A stretch of 64,000 bases of DNA from Mayfieldus sp038040285 (GCA_038040285.1 JBBPIN010000012.1:1-64000), one strand, 5' to 3'; positions 33,770-46,609 are shown, numbered from the stretch's first letter. Numbers and translations are program-made. The notes: generated by a model from the sequence alone, not told the origin.

Positions 33770-34285
33770 ATGAGCAACCCTGACCTGGCCCTGCTTCGTC
33801 TCATGCGCACGCGTGGGCACTCGCCCGGCGCGGAGCGCGCCGCCAAGGCGATTGCCGCCAGCGGCGAGTACGGGGCGATCTGGGCCGCTGCCGCGCTGAC
33901 CGCCGCCGCCTTCGATCCGCCCCGGCGCCGTCGCTGGCTGGCCGCCGCCGCGCTTGCGCCGGCCGCGATCGGCATCAACTTCGCGGTCAAGCTGGTCACC
34001 CGGCGGCGCCGGCCCGAGCTGGATGGCCTTCCGCCACTCGGCGGAGCCCCAAGCTCGCTCTCCCTCCCTTCCGCCCACGCGACGGCCTCGTTCGCGGCGG
34101 CGACGGCGATGTCGCGGATCGTCCCCCGCCGCGCGCCGGCGCTCTACGCCGGCGCCACCGTAATGGGGCTCACCCGCCCTTACCTCGGGATGCACTACCC
34201 CAGTGACGTCGTCGTCGGGGCCGCATTGGGCACCGCCTTGGGCAAGCTGGTGCCCGGGCTCGACAACCACAAGACCGCTCCGTGA
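33770..34285 (+). CDS. PAP2-family membrane phosphatase
   Basis: The 171-residue protein carries the three-part phosphatase signature: KLVTRRRRPELDG, SLPSAHATA and TRPYLGMHYPSDVVVGA, with about four membrane helices. It probably dephosphorylates lipid or polyprenyl pyrophosphates at the outer face of the membrane. It overlaps ychF by four bases. Confidence 0.88.
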   Translation: MSNPDLALLRLMRTRGHSPGAERAAKAIAASGEYGAIWAAAALTAAAFDPPRRRRWLAAAALAPAAIGINFAVKLVTRRRRPELDGLPPLGGAPSSLSLPSAHATASFAAATAMSRIVPRRAPALYAGATVMGLTRPYLGMHYPSDVVVGAALGTALGKLVPGLDNHKTAP

Positions 34286-35355
34286 AGGTCGGCATCGTCG
34301 GCCTGCCCAATGCCGGCAAGTCGACCCTCTTCAACGCCCTCACTCGGGCCGGCGCGCAGACGGGCGACTACCCCTTCACGACCGTCGAGCCGAACGTGGC
34401 GGTCGCCGCCGTCCCCGACGAGCGGCTGCAGCAACTTGCCGAGATCATCGGCAGCTCTGAGACCGTCCCGGAGACGATCGAGTTCATCGACATCGCGGGA
34501 CTGGTGCGCGGCGCTGCCGAGGGGGAGGGCCTGGGCAACCGCTTCCTGGGCCAGATTCGCGAGACCGACGCGATCTGCCAGGTCGTGCGCTTTCACGCCG
34601 ACGGTCGTGTGCCGCACCCCGACGGCCGCGTCGACCCGCTCGCCGACATCGAGACGACCGAGACCGAGCTTCTGCTCGCCGACCTCGAGCAGGTCGAGCG
34701 GCGCCTCGAGCGGGTGACCAAGCAGGCGCGCTCGGGAGATAAGGAGGCCATCGCCGAGCGCGATTGGCTGGCCGCGGTTCGCGACGCCGTGGCCACCGGC
34801 AATGCGGTTCGCTCGGTGCCGGTCCCCGATCTCGCCGCCGACGCCCCGCGCCGGCTGGCGGCGCTGACCTCGAAGCCGACGCTCTACGTCGCCAACGTCG
34901 ACGAGGGCAGCGTTTCGGTCCCAGACGAAGTTGCCTCGCACGCGGCCGCCGCCGGTGCGACGGCGGTTGCGGTCAGCGCTCGTATCGAGGGCGAGCTTGC
35001 GGAGCTGGAGGGGCCGGATGCCGACGAGATGCGGGCTCAGCTCGAGGTCGGCGAGTCGGGTCTGAGCCGGGTCGTCCGTGCGGCCTACGAGCTGCTCGAC
35101 CTGATCACCTTCTTCACCGCCGATCGTGCCAAGGAGGCGACGGCGCGCAGCCTGCGCAAGGGAAGCACCGTGCTCGATGCGGCCGCCAAGGTCCACACCG
35201 ACTTCCAGCGCGACTTCGTGAAGGCGGAGGTGATCGCCTGGGGCCGCCTCATCGATGCGGGCGGCTATGTCGGAGCGCAGGAACAGGGCCTGCTGCGGAT
35301 CGAGGGCCGCGACTACGTCGTCGAGGACGGCGACGTGGTGACGATCAAGACCTGA
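34282..35355 (+). CDS. ychF: Redox-regulated ATPase/GTPase YchF (OLA1-like)
   Basis: The 357-residue Obg-like protein has the P-loop GLPNAGKSTLFNAL, DYPFTTVEPN, the G3-like DIAGLVRGA, helical coiled-coil insertion (about 125-190) and the C-terminal TGS domain with ITFFTADRAKEATARS and KVHTDFQRDF. The atypical NxxE in place of NKxD fits the ATP-preferring YchF group. It binds ribosomes; physiology in actinobacteria is unclear. Confidence 0.94.
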   Translation: MKVGIVGLPNAGKSTLFNALTRAGAQTGDYPFTTVEPNVAVAAVPDERLQQLAEIIGSSETVPETIEFIDIAGLVRGAAEGEGLGNRFLGQIRETDAICQVVRFHADGRVPHPDGRVDPLADIETTETELLLADLEQVERRLERVTKQARSGDKEAIAERDWLAAVRDAVATGNAVRSVPVPDLAADAPRRLAALTSKPTLYVANVDEGSVSVPDEVASHAAAAGATAVAVSARIEGELAELEGPDADEMRAQLEVGESGLSRVVRAAYELLDLITFFTADRAKEATARSLRKGSTVLDAAAKVHTDFQRDFVKAEVIAWGRLIDAGGYVGAQEQGLLRIEGRDYVVEDGDVVTIKT

Positions 35356-35382
35356 GCTCGGCGCCCCATTAGTGTGCCCGCG

Positions 35383-36366
35383 ATGGAAGAGGCGCGGTTC
35401 CCGCAGGTCGCCGCCAAGGCCGGCCACTACGAGAGCTTCTACACCAAGGCCTGCCGCCCGGGCGGCGGACGGGGGATCTGGATCCGCCACACGGTCCACA
35501 AGCGTCCCGGCCAGGAGCCCAATGCCTCGATCTGGTTCACGCTGTTCGATGCCGAGTCGGCAGCGCCGCGGGCGACGAAGATCACCGTTCCGTCGGCCGA
35601 GCTCAGCTCCCCGGAGGGATCCTGGATCCGGGTCGCCGATGCGGAGATCGGTCCCGGGCGCGCCGACGGCTCGATCGAGACCGCGGCGCTTTCGGCGTCC
35701 TGGGAGCTGACCTTCGAGGGCTCAGCCAAGCCGTGTCGGTATCTGCCGGCGGACTGGCTCTACGACGCGCGGGTCCCGCGCACCAAGTTCGAGGCCCCCT
35801 ATCCGGATGCGCGCTTCAACGGAACCATGCAGGTCGACGGCGAGCAGCTCGAGATCGACGGGTGGCCGGGAATGATCGGCCACAACTGGGGCACCGAGCA
35901 CGCCGAGCGCTGGGTGTGGCTGGAGGGGACCGGCTTCCACGGCGACGAGACCTATTTCGACGCCGGCGCTGCGCGCATCAAGCTGGGGCCGTTCCGCACG
36001 CCCTGGATTGCCGCCGGGATGCTGGTCCTCGACGGCGAGTCGCACCGGCTCGGCGGCTTCGGGCGCATTCGCTCCTCGAAGATCTTCGAGACTTCGACCA
36101 CCTGCGAGTTCGTTCTGCCCGGCGAGGACCTCGAGGTACGCGGCTGGATTGCCGCGCCCGCCAAGGATTTCGTCGGCTGGGTCTACGCGGACCCCAAGGG
36201 CCCCGAGCACAACGTCGTCAACTGCTCGATAGCCGACCTCGAGCTGATGGTGGAGCGCAAGGGCCGCTCGCCGCGGCGTCTCAGCCTCGCCGGCGGCGGT
36301 GCCTACGAGTTCGGGATGCGGGAGACCGACCACGGGATCCCGATCCAGCCCTATCCGGACGGGTGA
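35383..36366 (+). CDS. CrtC/AttH-like beta-barrel protein, function unknown
   Basis: The 327-residue protein has the lipocalin-like signature of hydroxyneurosporene synthase/AttH and tocopherol-cyclase-like proteins: IGHNWGTEHAERWVWLEG, ending with a glycine-rich LAGGGAYEFG strand. CrtC hydrates carotenoids; most relatives are uncharacterised. ATG 35383 is used; an in-frame GTG three codons upstream is equally possible, and no clear ribosome site distinguishes them. It converges on the SpoIID-like gene with one base between stops. Confidence 0.65.
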   Translation: MEEARFPQVAAKAGHYESFYTKACRPGGGRGIWIRHTVHKRPGQEPNASIWFTLFDAESAAPRATKITVPSAELSSPEGSWIRVADAEIGPGRADGSIETAALSASWELTFEGSAKPCRYLPADWLYDARVPRTKFEAPYPDARFNGTMQVDGEQLEIDGWPGMIGHNWGTEHAERWVWLEGTGFHGDETYFDAGAARIKLGPFRTPWIAAGMLVLDGESHRLGGFGRIRSSKIFETSTTCEFVLPGEDLEVRGWIAAPAKDFVGWVYADPKGPEHNVVNCSIADLELMVERKGRSPRRLSLAGGGAYEFGMRETDHGIPIQPYPDG

Positions 36367-36367
36367 C

Positions 36368-37504
36368 TCAGCCGCTCTTGCTGAACGTCATCCAGGTCGA
36401 GTAGCCGCCGAGCGCGGTCTGCAGTTGGCTGCCGCTGACCTTGGTCGTGCCGCCGCTGCCGACCACGTTGGCCGAGACGATCCGCGGCGAGACGCCGGTC
36501 TTGGTGATCTGGATGTCCTGAAGGTTGCCCTTCAGGTAGCCGCCCAACCGCGCCTCGATCTGGCTTTGCGTGAAGGTCCTGCGCCAGGTGTGAAGCGGCG
36601 ACGTCGTGTCGTAGGGGTCGTCGACGCTCTTCAGGTAAGGAACCGGAGTGGAGCCGGGAAAGCCGAACTCGACGCTCTCGGTCTGGCCTCCGGAGCTGGC
36701 CGAGTAGTAGGTGCGCGCGATCTCGCCGCCGTACATGACGACCTGGCCCTTGGTCGCGATTGCCGCCTTGTTGGTCGCCGCGGTCTCTCCGGCGATCCCG
36801 TTGTAGACCTGGCTGCGGGTGTCGTCGTAGAGGTTGAACCCGTTGCCGCGCACGGTGCTGGTGAGGGCGTAGGAGCGGGCGGCGACAGCCTGCACCTTGA
36901 GCGCCTCGATCGGCCACGATGAGGGCATCTCGCCGGCGATCACTCCCTGGGCGTACTTGTCGACGCTGACCGCGTTGACGACGTTCAGCGACCCGCCGCC
37001 ATTCGAGGGCACCACCACCAGCGCCCCCCGGTAGGCGCCGTTGCCCCTGATCCTCACCCGGCCGTGCCCGGTGGCGCGCAGCTTGGCACCGCAGTTGGCC
37101 AGCGTTCTGCCGTGGTCGGAAAGCAGCTGCACCGCGCCACCGTTTAGGTGGGCGCGATAGGAGCGGGTCGGGTTGAGGGTCCGCCCGCAGGCCGAGGTCG
37201 CCTTCTTGAACGTGACGTCGCCGCTGGCGATCGTCAGCAGCACCCGCACCCGGCCCGGTGGTGCCGTGCCGATCGTCGTGCCCTGGTAGTAGTAGGCGAG
37301 CACGAAGCGGTAGTCCTTGCCGTGAAGGGCATGACCGTAGGCTCCGTATTGGCTCATCCCGACGCCGTGGCCGAATCCGTGGCCGGTCATGGTCCAGATG
37401 GTCTGGGCGCTGGCGGGTGATGGAGCAAGCGCGCAGGCGAGCAGCACCACGCCGGCAAGTCGGGCGGCCGCTTTCCTAAATCCCCTGTCGATCTGCGCCT
37501 TCAT
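36368..37504 (-). CDS. SpoIID/LytB-domain secreted protein
   Basis: The 378-residue protein has a signal peptide (about 1-33, ALAPSPASA) then GHGFGHGVGMSQYGAYGHA and VIAGEMPSSWPIEALKVQAVAARSYAL, the core SpoIID motif, with the catalytic glutamate region EMP, and YYSASSGGQTE near the end. SpoIID proteins are lytic transglycosylases acting on denuded glycan; in non-sporulating actinobacteria they act in wall remodelling. Confidence 0.9.
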   Translation of the reverse strand: MKAQIDRGFRKAAARLAGVVLLACALAPSPASAQTIWTMTGHGFGHGVGMSQYGAYGHALHGKDYRFVLAYYYQGTTIGTAPPGRVRVLLTIASGDVTFKKATSACGRTLNPTRSYRAHLNGGAVQLLSDHGRTLANCGAKLRATGHGRVRIRGNGAYRGALVVVPSNGGGSLNVVNAVSVDKYAQGVIAGEMPSSWPIEALKVQAVAARSYALTSTVRGNGFNLYDDTRSQVYNGIAGETAATNKAAIATKGQVVMYGGEIARTYYSASSGGQTESVEFGFPGSTPVPYLKSVDDPYDTTSPLHTWRRTFTQSQIEARLGGYLKGNLQDIQITKTGVSPRIVSANVVGSGGTTKVSGSQLQTALGGYSTWMTFSKSG

Positions 37505-37633
37505 CCCTGCTCCAACAGGTTCGGGACGAATAAGTATCGCCCTCCCGGTCTGGACGACTGGGCCAGCCCGCAGCGTGCGGATTCACCGGCGCGGCAGGGA
37601 CCGCCAGGCGGGGTGGACTACCCTGGATACAGC

Positions 37634-39079
37634 GTGGCAACCGAGACCGTTCAGGCAACCGACCACAAGCTTCTGGTCGCCGGCGAGTGGCTCGAGACTG
37701 GCGATTGGTCCGAGGTCCGCAGCCCCTACGACGGCACGGTCGTCGGGCGGGTGCCGGTCGGCGATGCGGCGCTGGTCGATCGCGCGATCCGCGCCGCCCA
37801 CGACGCCTTCGAGGCCGCCGAGTTCCCCCGTCATGAGCGCGCCGAGGTGCTCGACCGGGCGGCGAGGATCGTCGCCGATCGGGTCGACGATCTGGCCCTG
37901 ACGATCGCCGCCGAGGCGGGAAAGCCGCTGAAGACGGCGTCCGTGGAGGCGAGCCGCTGCGCCGAGACCCTGATCTTCTCCGCGGTCGAGGCGCGCAAGC
38001 TGACCGGAGAGACGGTGCCGATGGACGCGTCGGCGGCCGGTGTCGGCAAGCTCGGCGTGGTGCTGCGGGTGCCCTACGGCGTCGTTGGCGCGATCAGCCC
38101 CTTCAACTTCCCCCTCAACCTCGTTGCCCACAAGCTCGGCCCGGCGCTCGCCGCTGGCAACGCGGTGGTGCTGAAACCGGCCGGCCAGACGCCGTTCTCG
38201 GCGATCAAGCTGGCCGAGATCCTGACCGAGGCCGGCGTGCCGGACGGGTGGCTCAACGTTGTCTGCGGCGCCGGCGCCGAGGTCGGAAACGCGATCGTCG
38301 AGCACGAGCTGACCCGGGCGATCACCTTCACCGGCTCCGCACAGGTCGGCTGGGACATCCGCGCCCGCGTTCCTCACAAGAAGGTCAACCTGGAGCTGGG
38401 CTCGAACGCGCCGCTGATCGTCAACGAGGACGGCGATTGGGAGACCGCCGCCGACAAGGCTCAGCTTCACGCCTTCTCGCACGCCGGCCAGAGCTGCATC
38501 TCGATCCAGCGCATCCTCTTGCACGAGGCGATCGCCGATGACTTCACGTCGCGCTTCGTCGCCAAGGCCGAGGGACTGACGGTCGGCGACCCGCTCGACT
38601 CAAACACCGACGTCGGGCCGCTGATCTCCTCCGGCGATCGCGACCGGGTCAAGGAGTGGATCGACGAAGCGGCAGCCGCTGGGGCCGAGGTGTTGACCGG
38701 CGGCGAGCTGGTCGACGAGGACCGCTGCCTGGCGCCGACCGTGATCGCCAACCCGTCAACCGAGGTCAAGGTCTGGCACGAGGAGATCTTCGGCCCCGTC
38801 GCCACGATCTCGCGCTTCAAGGATTTCGACGAGGCGTTGCGGATGGCCAACGACTCCAAGTTCGGCCTCCAGGCAGGCGTCTTCACCCGCGACATGGGGC
38901 GGGGCATCAAGGCAGGCGAGACGCTGGAGTTCGGCGCTGTGCTGATCAACGAGGTTCCGACCTTCCGCGCCGACCAGCAGCCCTACGGCGGCGTCAAGGA
39001 CTCCGGCAACACCCGCGAGGGCCCGGCCTACTCGGTCCGCGAGCTGACCGAGCCGCGCTTCGTCACCCTTCAAGGCTAG
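37634..39079 (+). CDS. NAD-dependent aldehyde dehydrogenase
   Basis: The 481-residue ALDH has PFNFPLNLVAHKLGPAL, FTGSAQVGWDI, the glutamate in VNLELGSNAPLIV, the catalytic cysteine in HAGQSCISIQRI and EEIFGPVATISRF. This GAPN/lactaldehyde-type group often takes hydroxyaldehydes or semialdehydes. GTG 37634 is preferred as start since residues after it match the usual N-terminus; GTG 37613 adds seven residues. It ends eight bases from convergent fumC. Confidence 0.85.
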   Translation: MATETVQATDHKLLVAGEWLETGDWSEVRSPYDGTVVGRVPVGDAALVDRAIRAAHDAFEAAEFPRHERAEVLDRAARIVADRVDDLALTIAAEAGKPLKTASVEASRCAETLIFSAVEARKLTGETVPMDASAAGVGKLGVVLRVPYGVVGAISPFNFPLNLVAHKLGPALAAGNAVVLKPAGQTPFSAIKLAEILTEAGVPDGWLNVVCGAGAEVGNAIVEHELTRAITFTGSAQVGWDIRARVPHKKVNLELGSNAPLIVNEDGDWETAADKAQLHAFSHAGQSCISIQRILLHEAIADDFTSRFVAKAEGLTVGDPLDSNTDVGPLISSGDRDRVKEWIDEAAAAGAEVLTGGELVDEDRCLAPTVIANPSTEVKVWHEEIFGPVATISRFKDFDEALRMANDSKFGLQAGVFTRDMGRGIKAGETLEFGAVLINEVPTFRADQQPYGGVKDSGNTREGPAYSVRELTEPRFVTLQG

Positions 39080-39086
39080 GCTCGCG

Positions 39087-40421
39087 CTACTCGTGCGGCT
39101 TGGCCATGCGCCCGTGATCGAGCGCCTGCTCGAGGATCTCCTCGTCGACGCCCATCTCGCGCGCCACATCGCGAAGGGGACGGCCCGATTCGTGGGCGGC
39201 CTGGACGATCTCGGTGGCGCGGTCGTAGCCGATGTGCGGGTTGAGCGCCGTCGCCGTCGCCAGCGTCGCCTCGGCGTGGCGCTCGCACACCTCGCGATCG
39301 GCCTCGATCCCCGTCACGCATTTCTCGTCGAGCAGGCGTGACGCGGAGGCAAGCAACTTGATCGAGTCGAGCAGGTTGCGGGCGATCAACGGCACCCGCA
39401 CGTTGAGCTCGAACTGACCCTGGCTGCCGGCGATCGTGATCGCCGCGTCGTTTCCGATCACCTGCGCCCCGACCTGGATCACGACCTCGGGGATCACCGG
39501 GTTGACCTTGCCGGGCATGATCGAGGAGCCCTTCTGAAGCGCCGGCAGGCGAATCTCGGCAAGCCCGGCGCGCGGGCCCGACCCCATCAGCGCGATGTCG
39601 TTGGCGATCTTGGTCAGCGAGACCGCGACCACCTTCAGCGCCCCCGACAGCTCGACCAGCGCATCGCGGTTGCCCTGTGCCTCGAAGCGGTCGGCCGGTG
39701 CCGAGATCTCGAGCCCGGTCTCCTCGGCCAGCTTGCGGCGTACCTTCTCGGCGAACTCGGGGTGGGTGTTGAGCCCCGTCCCGGTCGCGGTGCCGCCGAG
39801 CGGGATCTGGCCGACTCGCCCGAGCGTGCCGCGAACGCGCTCGGCGCCGAGCCGAACCTGCGCCGCGTAGCCGCCGAACTCCTGCCCCAGCGTCACCGGC
39901 ACCGCGTCCATCAGGTGGGTGCGGCCGGCCTTGACCACGTCGTCGAACTCCTCCGCCTTTCGCGCCAGCGCCTCGGCCAGCCCATCGAGCGCCGGCAGTA
40001 GGTCGCGGCTGACCTCGTCCAGCGCCGCCAGGTGAACCGCAGAGGGAAAGACGTCGTTGGAGGACTGGCCCAGGTTGACGTGGTCGTTGGGGTGCGCCTC
40101 GTCGCCGGCCAGGGCCGCGATCACTTCGTTGGCGTTCATGTTCGACGAGGTCCCGGAGCCGGTCTGGAAGACGTCGATCGGAAACTGGTCGTCGTGCTCG
40201 CCGGCGGCCACCGCGTCGCCGGCCGCTGCGATCTGCTCGGCCACGTCGGCGTCGAGCCCGCCGAGCTCCGCGTTGACGCGCGCCGCCGCCGCCTTCAGGC
40301 GCCCGAGCCAGTGCACTACGGGAAGCGGGACTTGCTCGCCGGAGACGGGGAAGTTGTCGACTGCCTTTGCGGTCTCCACGCCCCAGAGCTGCTCTTCTGC
40401 CGTGTCCCCGGAGCTAGCCAT
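39087..40421 (-). CDS. fumC: Fumarate hydratase class II
   Basis: The 444-residue protein has TGSGTSSNMNANEV, NDVFPSAVHLAA, GRTHLMDAVPVTLGQEF and the superfamily signature GSSIMPGKVNPV. It hydrates fumarate to malate in the TCA cycle without iron-sulfur. ATG 40421 begins MASSGDTAEEQLWG, the normal start; the frame continues 10 codons upstream without support. The start overlaps the lipoprotein gene end by eight bases. Confidence 0.95.
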   Translation of the reverse strand: MASSGDTAEEQLWGVETAKAVDNFPVSGEQVPLPVVHWLGRLKAAAARVNAELGGLDADVAEQIAAAGDAVAAGEHDDQFPIDVFQTGSGTSSNMNANEVIAALAGDEAHPNDHVNLGQSSNDVFPSAVHLAALDEVSRDLLPALDGLAEALARKAEEFDDVVKAGRTHLMDAVPVTLGQEFGGYAAQVRLGAERVRGTLGRVGQIPLGGTATGTGLNTHPEFAEKVRRKLAEETGLEISAPADRFEAQGNRDALVELSGALKVVAVSLTKIANDIALMGSGPRAGLAEIRLPALQKGSSIMPGKVNPVIPEVVIQVGAQVIGNDAAITIAGSQGQFELNVRVPLIARNLLDSIKLLASASRLLDEKCVTGIEADREVCERHAEATLATATALNPHIGYDRATEIVQAAHESGRPLRDVAREMGVDEEILEQALDHGRMAKPHE

Positions 40422-40884
40422 CGTCGCGCCCGGCAGCGTATCCCTTCTCATATGTGTGATCGAAGGGCTCGGGAGGCGGCTTTCCGGCCGGGCTGTAGAG
40501 GGCCGCGGCCTCGATCCGGCGCAGCAGCTCGGAGTGGATGCCCTGCGTTTCCGCGGCGCCGCGGGTGACGGCGCCGATCAGGTAGCCGAGCTGGACGGTC
40601 GGCGGCCCACCGGGGTCGCTGCGCGCCTCGGCGTTTAGCTCGGTGCTCACCTTCACAAGCGTGTCTCCCACCTGCGTGAGGCCGCCGGTGCTCTGGTTGG
40701 GGACGATGCAGCCGCTGATCGGCGTCCCGCCGGCAAGCCGCACCGCACCCGGCGCGTCGCGCAGCGCATCGGTGAACGCCCGCGGACCGCTCAGGCAGGC
40801 GACCGGCGTCTTGTCCTGGTCAGCCGAGCCGCAGCCGGCGATCGCGAGCGAGACGAGCAGGACGAGGGGCGCTGGGCGACGCAC
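40414..40884 (-). CDS. Small lipoprotein, hypothetical
   Basis: The 156-residue protein has a signal peptide with lipobox LAIAGC (lipidated C18). The mature part has cysteines in VACLSGPRAF and ISGCIVPNQ, perhaps a disulfide, and a helical segment with many Glu/Arg. No domain recognised. It precedes fumC and follows the secreted M15-like gene. Confidence 0.6.
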   Translation of the reverse strand: MRRPAPLVLLVSLAIAGCGSADQDKTPVACLSGPRAFTDALRDAPGAVRLAGGTPISGCIVPNQSTGGLTQVGDTLVKVSTELNAEARSDPGGPPTVQLGYLIGAVTRGAAETQGIHSELLRRIEAAALYSPAGKPPPEPFDHTYEKGYAAGRDDG

Positions 40885-40894
40885 CCGATTGATC

Positions 40895-41557
40895 CTAGGG
40901 GTAGAGGACGTTCTCTCTGCTCGTGGGCGGAACCGGCGGTACCGGCGCGGGTGGCGGCGGGGGCGTCGGCTCGACCGGCTCCACCGGGATGTCGAACACA
41001 GTCACCCAATCGGCGAACTCGAACGGCTTCGCCGGCGCGTGGTCCCAGGAGAGGTGCAGGTGGTCGCCGCAACCGTGGTTGTAGTCGCGGTTGTAGCCGA
41101 CCCAGCGGAACGGCAGGCGGGGGCGATTCTGGCGCGGCTCGGCCCAATGCGCTAGCCGCGTGACCGGCTTCCAGCTGCTGTCGCAACCCTGGCCATCCCA
41201 ATACAGGGGGACGATGTCGACGGCGAGCCCGTTGTAGTGGTCGCTGTGCTTGACGTGGCAATTGCGACAGCCGACCTGGCCGACGCCCGCCAGCGGCCCC
41301 GCATACCCCTCGACCACGTAGATCGGGTACGTCTCGGCCAGGTAGCGAAGGTTGTTGACGATCCGCCGATCGACCATCACCCCGTCCGCATGGGGGATCG
41401 AGCTACCGACGGGGACGATCTTTCCCGGCTGGTAGGTCGTGTGGTAGGTCGGGGCGACGGCGGCGCTTGAGCTGGCGGCGACGCCGGCGACCAGTGCCGT
41501 TGCGATGAGCACGGCGGCGAGTCGCGAGGTGCGAGTGGTGATCAATGGCCGCCTCAT
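40895..41557 (-). CDS. Secreted protein with M15-like His/Asp pattern
   Basis: The 220-residue protein has a signal peptide (about 5-35, ending SSSAAVA), a domain with CRNCHVKHSDHYNGLAVDI and GCGDHLHLSW, and a proline-rich tail. The H-x(6)-D and final HxH order recalls D-Ala-D-Ala metallopeptidases of the M15/VanY group, but the fit is loose. ATG 41557 is chosen as it begins the signal peptide; the longer frame upstream overlaps ileS on the other strand. Confidence 0.6.
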   Translation of the reverse strand: MRRPLITTRTSRLAAVLIATALVAGVAASSSAAVAPTYHTTYQPGKIVPVGSSIPHADGVMVDRRIVNNLRYLAETYPIYVVEGYAGPLAGVGQVGCRNCHVKHSDHYNGLAVDIVPLYWDGQGCDSSWKPVTRLAHWAEPRQNRPRLPFRWVGYNRDYNHGCGDHLHLSWDHAPAKPFEFADWVTVFDIPVEPVEPTPPPPPAPVPPVPPTSRENVLYP

Positions 41558-41663
41558 CGCTCGCAACCTGGGTGCCGATCGGGACCCACGGCAGGCATCT
41601 TGAGCGATAACACCCGCGGTCTTGCAACGACGCGCTCGGGGCGATTGACAGAATCCGCCGCTC

Positions 41664-44843
<3,180 letters not shown>

Positions 44844-44856
44844 CCCCGGCTCCCGC

Positions 44857-45540
44857 TCAGCCGCTGCGCGGATGGGGCGAGTCTCGTTTGAGGTATCTCC
44901 GCAGCAGATAGACGCCGGCCACGAGCGCAGCGAGGGGCCCGAGTACGAGCAGCGCCGCGATCACCAGCCAGGATGCGTAGACGACAACCGCTGCGCGAGG
45001 AGCAATCCGTCGACGATGAGGACTTGCGACCAGAGGCCGGTGATCGTCTCCCGCCCGGGGCGTATCGCGAAGTAGATGAGCCAGGTGACGGCTGCGATGG
45101 CCACACCCGCAGCGGCGACAAAGACGAGGAAGATCAACCCCAGCGCGTCTCCATTAACGCACTCATATCCGCTCGGGCAGGAGGGCGGCGGAAACACCAA
45201 GAGAATGAACCCGAGCGGAAAGGCGACCAGGATTGCCGCTACGAGAGACACCGACTGGGCGAGCCGAAGCCCAGATGTACCGCGGCGGTCCCCGCTCAGA
45301 CTCGGCGACCACTCGCCGCGCGCACCTGTCTCGGGAGCCGGATGCCTGCGCCAGCTCTGCACGCTGCGCTCCATAGCTAAGCCAGCAGGCCAGAGCTATC
45401 GCCGCGGCGCCGACCGGGATCGACCCGATCAAAACAAAATCGTCCAACTCTCGGCCGAGTAATCGACGTTGAGCCAGGCGTAGACGAGCAGCGCTGCGAC
45501 CACAGATGCGGCCACGGCCGAGTGAAGTCCTAATCCCTGG
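44857..45540 (-). pseudogene. Decayed multi-span membrane-protein gene(s)
   Basis: On the minus strand, membrane-helix-like segments occur in three different frames of the same region. One frame (stop 45429-45431) reads VVAALLVYAWLNVDYSAESW. A second (from 45440 down) reads VLIGSIPVGAAAIALACWLSY. A third (the 137-codon frame 45374-44961) has SVSLVAAILVAFPLGFILLV and FLVFVAAAGVAIAAVTWLIYF. The first frame reappears (stop 44857-44859) with WLVIAALLVLGPLAALVAGVYL. One gene with frameshifts explains this best; sequencing error or overlapping small genes are alternatives. Nothing else was found up to 45703. Confidence 0.5.
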
Positions 45541-45703
45541 GGGCGTCCTGGCTTTCATTTCAAGGTCAGCCCGGTGTCACGAGGAGACCGTTTCATCTTC
45601 TGGGCAATTCGCCGCACACATACTCGAACACACCGCCGAGGGGCGATCGTTTCTCTGATCGGACGCTCGGCTACCCAGTCTTGAGATCGGGTACGGTCGT
45701 CTC

Positions 45704-46609
45704 GTGATCACCCCCGAGCAGGTCGTCGACGGAGTCAACGAGCGTTACGGCCGCCATCCAGGCTACCGCGCCCTTCACGCCAAGGGCCGCTACTACAAGG
45801 CGACCTTCACGGCTACACCCGAAGCGGCGCGCCTCACCCGCGCCGCTCACATGCAGGGCGAGCCCGTCGAGGCGAGGGTGCGGCTCTCGAACGGCTCCGG
45901 CGACCCGGAGTCAAAGGACTACGTCCCCGACGTTCGCGGTATGGCCGTGTCGTTCCAACTCCCCGACGGGTCGCAGACCGACGTCCTCGGCCAGACCGCT
46001 CCGAACTTCCCGATCAACACGCCCGAGGGCTTCGTCGAGGTCGTGCAGGCCAACGTGGCGGGGATCGCCCGCCTCTGGAAGTTCCCTCTGTTCCTCGCCA
46101 AGCACCCCGATGTGATACCGGGCCTGCGCGGCAACCTGATCGCCCTGAAGCCTCCCCGCAGCTACGCCACCCGTCGCTACTACCCGATCCATGCCTTCAA
46201 GTGGGTCAGTGCCGGGGGCGGCGAGCAATACCTGCGCTATACCTGGGTCCCCGAGGCGGGCGAGGAAACGATCTCGCAGAGCGAGGCCAAGGAGCTGGGC
46301 CCCGACTACCTGCAAGAGGAGATGCTCGACCGGCTGGGACGCGGGCCGGCACGCTTCACGCTTCAGCTCCAGCTCGCCGCCGAGGGGGACGCGACCGACG
46401 ACCCGAGGAAGAACTGGCCCGACGATCGCGAGGCGGTGACGGCGGGGACGCTGGAGATCACCGAGTTGGACCCATCAGCCGAGACCGGCGGGGAGCTGAT
46501 CGTCTTCGACCCGATGCGGCTCACGGACGGGATCGAGCCCTCGGACGATCCGATCCTCCACTATCGGCCGCGCGCCTACTCGGAGTCGGCCTCCCGGCGC
46601 AGCTCCTAG
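45704..46609 (+). CDS. Catalase-like heme peroxidase
   Basis: The 301-residue small catalase-family protein has distal RLSNGSGDP (Asn in place after the usual His region RALHAKGRYYKATF), VRGMAVSF, NFPINTPEGF and the proximal heme signature DPILHYRPRAYSESASRR. Its length resembles minimal catalase-related peroxidases (SrpA type) rather than full catalases. The GTG start has no long leader. Its TAG shares CTAG with the convergent tautomerase gene. Confidence 0.8.
   Translation: MITPEQVVDGVNERYGRHPGYRALHAKGRYYKATFTATPEAARLTRAAHMQGEPVEARVRLSNGSGDPESKDYVPDVRGMAVSFQLPDGSQTDVLGQTAPNFPINTPEGFVEVVQANVAGIARLWKFPLFLAKHPDVIPGLRGNLIALKPPRSYATRRYYPIHAFKWVSAGGGEQYLRYTWVPEAGEETISQSEAKELGPDYLQEEMLDRLGRGPARFTLQLQLAAEGDATDDPRKNWPDDREAVTAGTLEITELDPSAETGGELIVFDPMRLTDGIEPSDDPILHYRPRAYSESASRRSS

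Noticed and set aside
41645..41650. TTGACA as ileS -35 box
   Set aside because: It lies only 14 bases before the ATG, leaving no room for a -10 and start site. No T-box motif was seen either.
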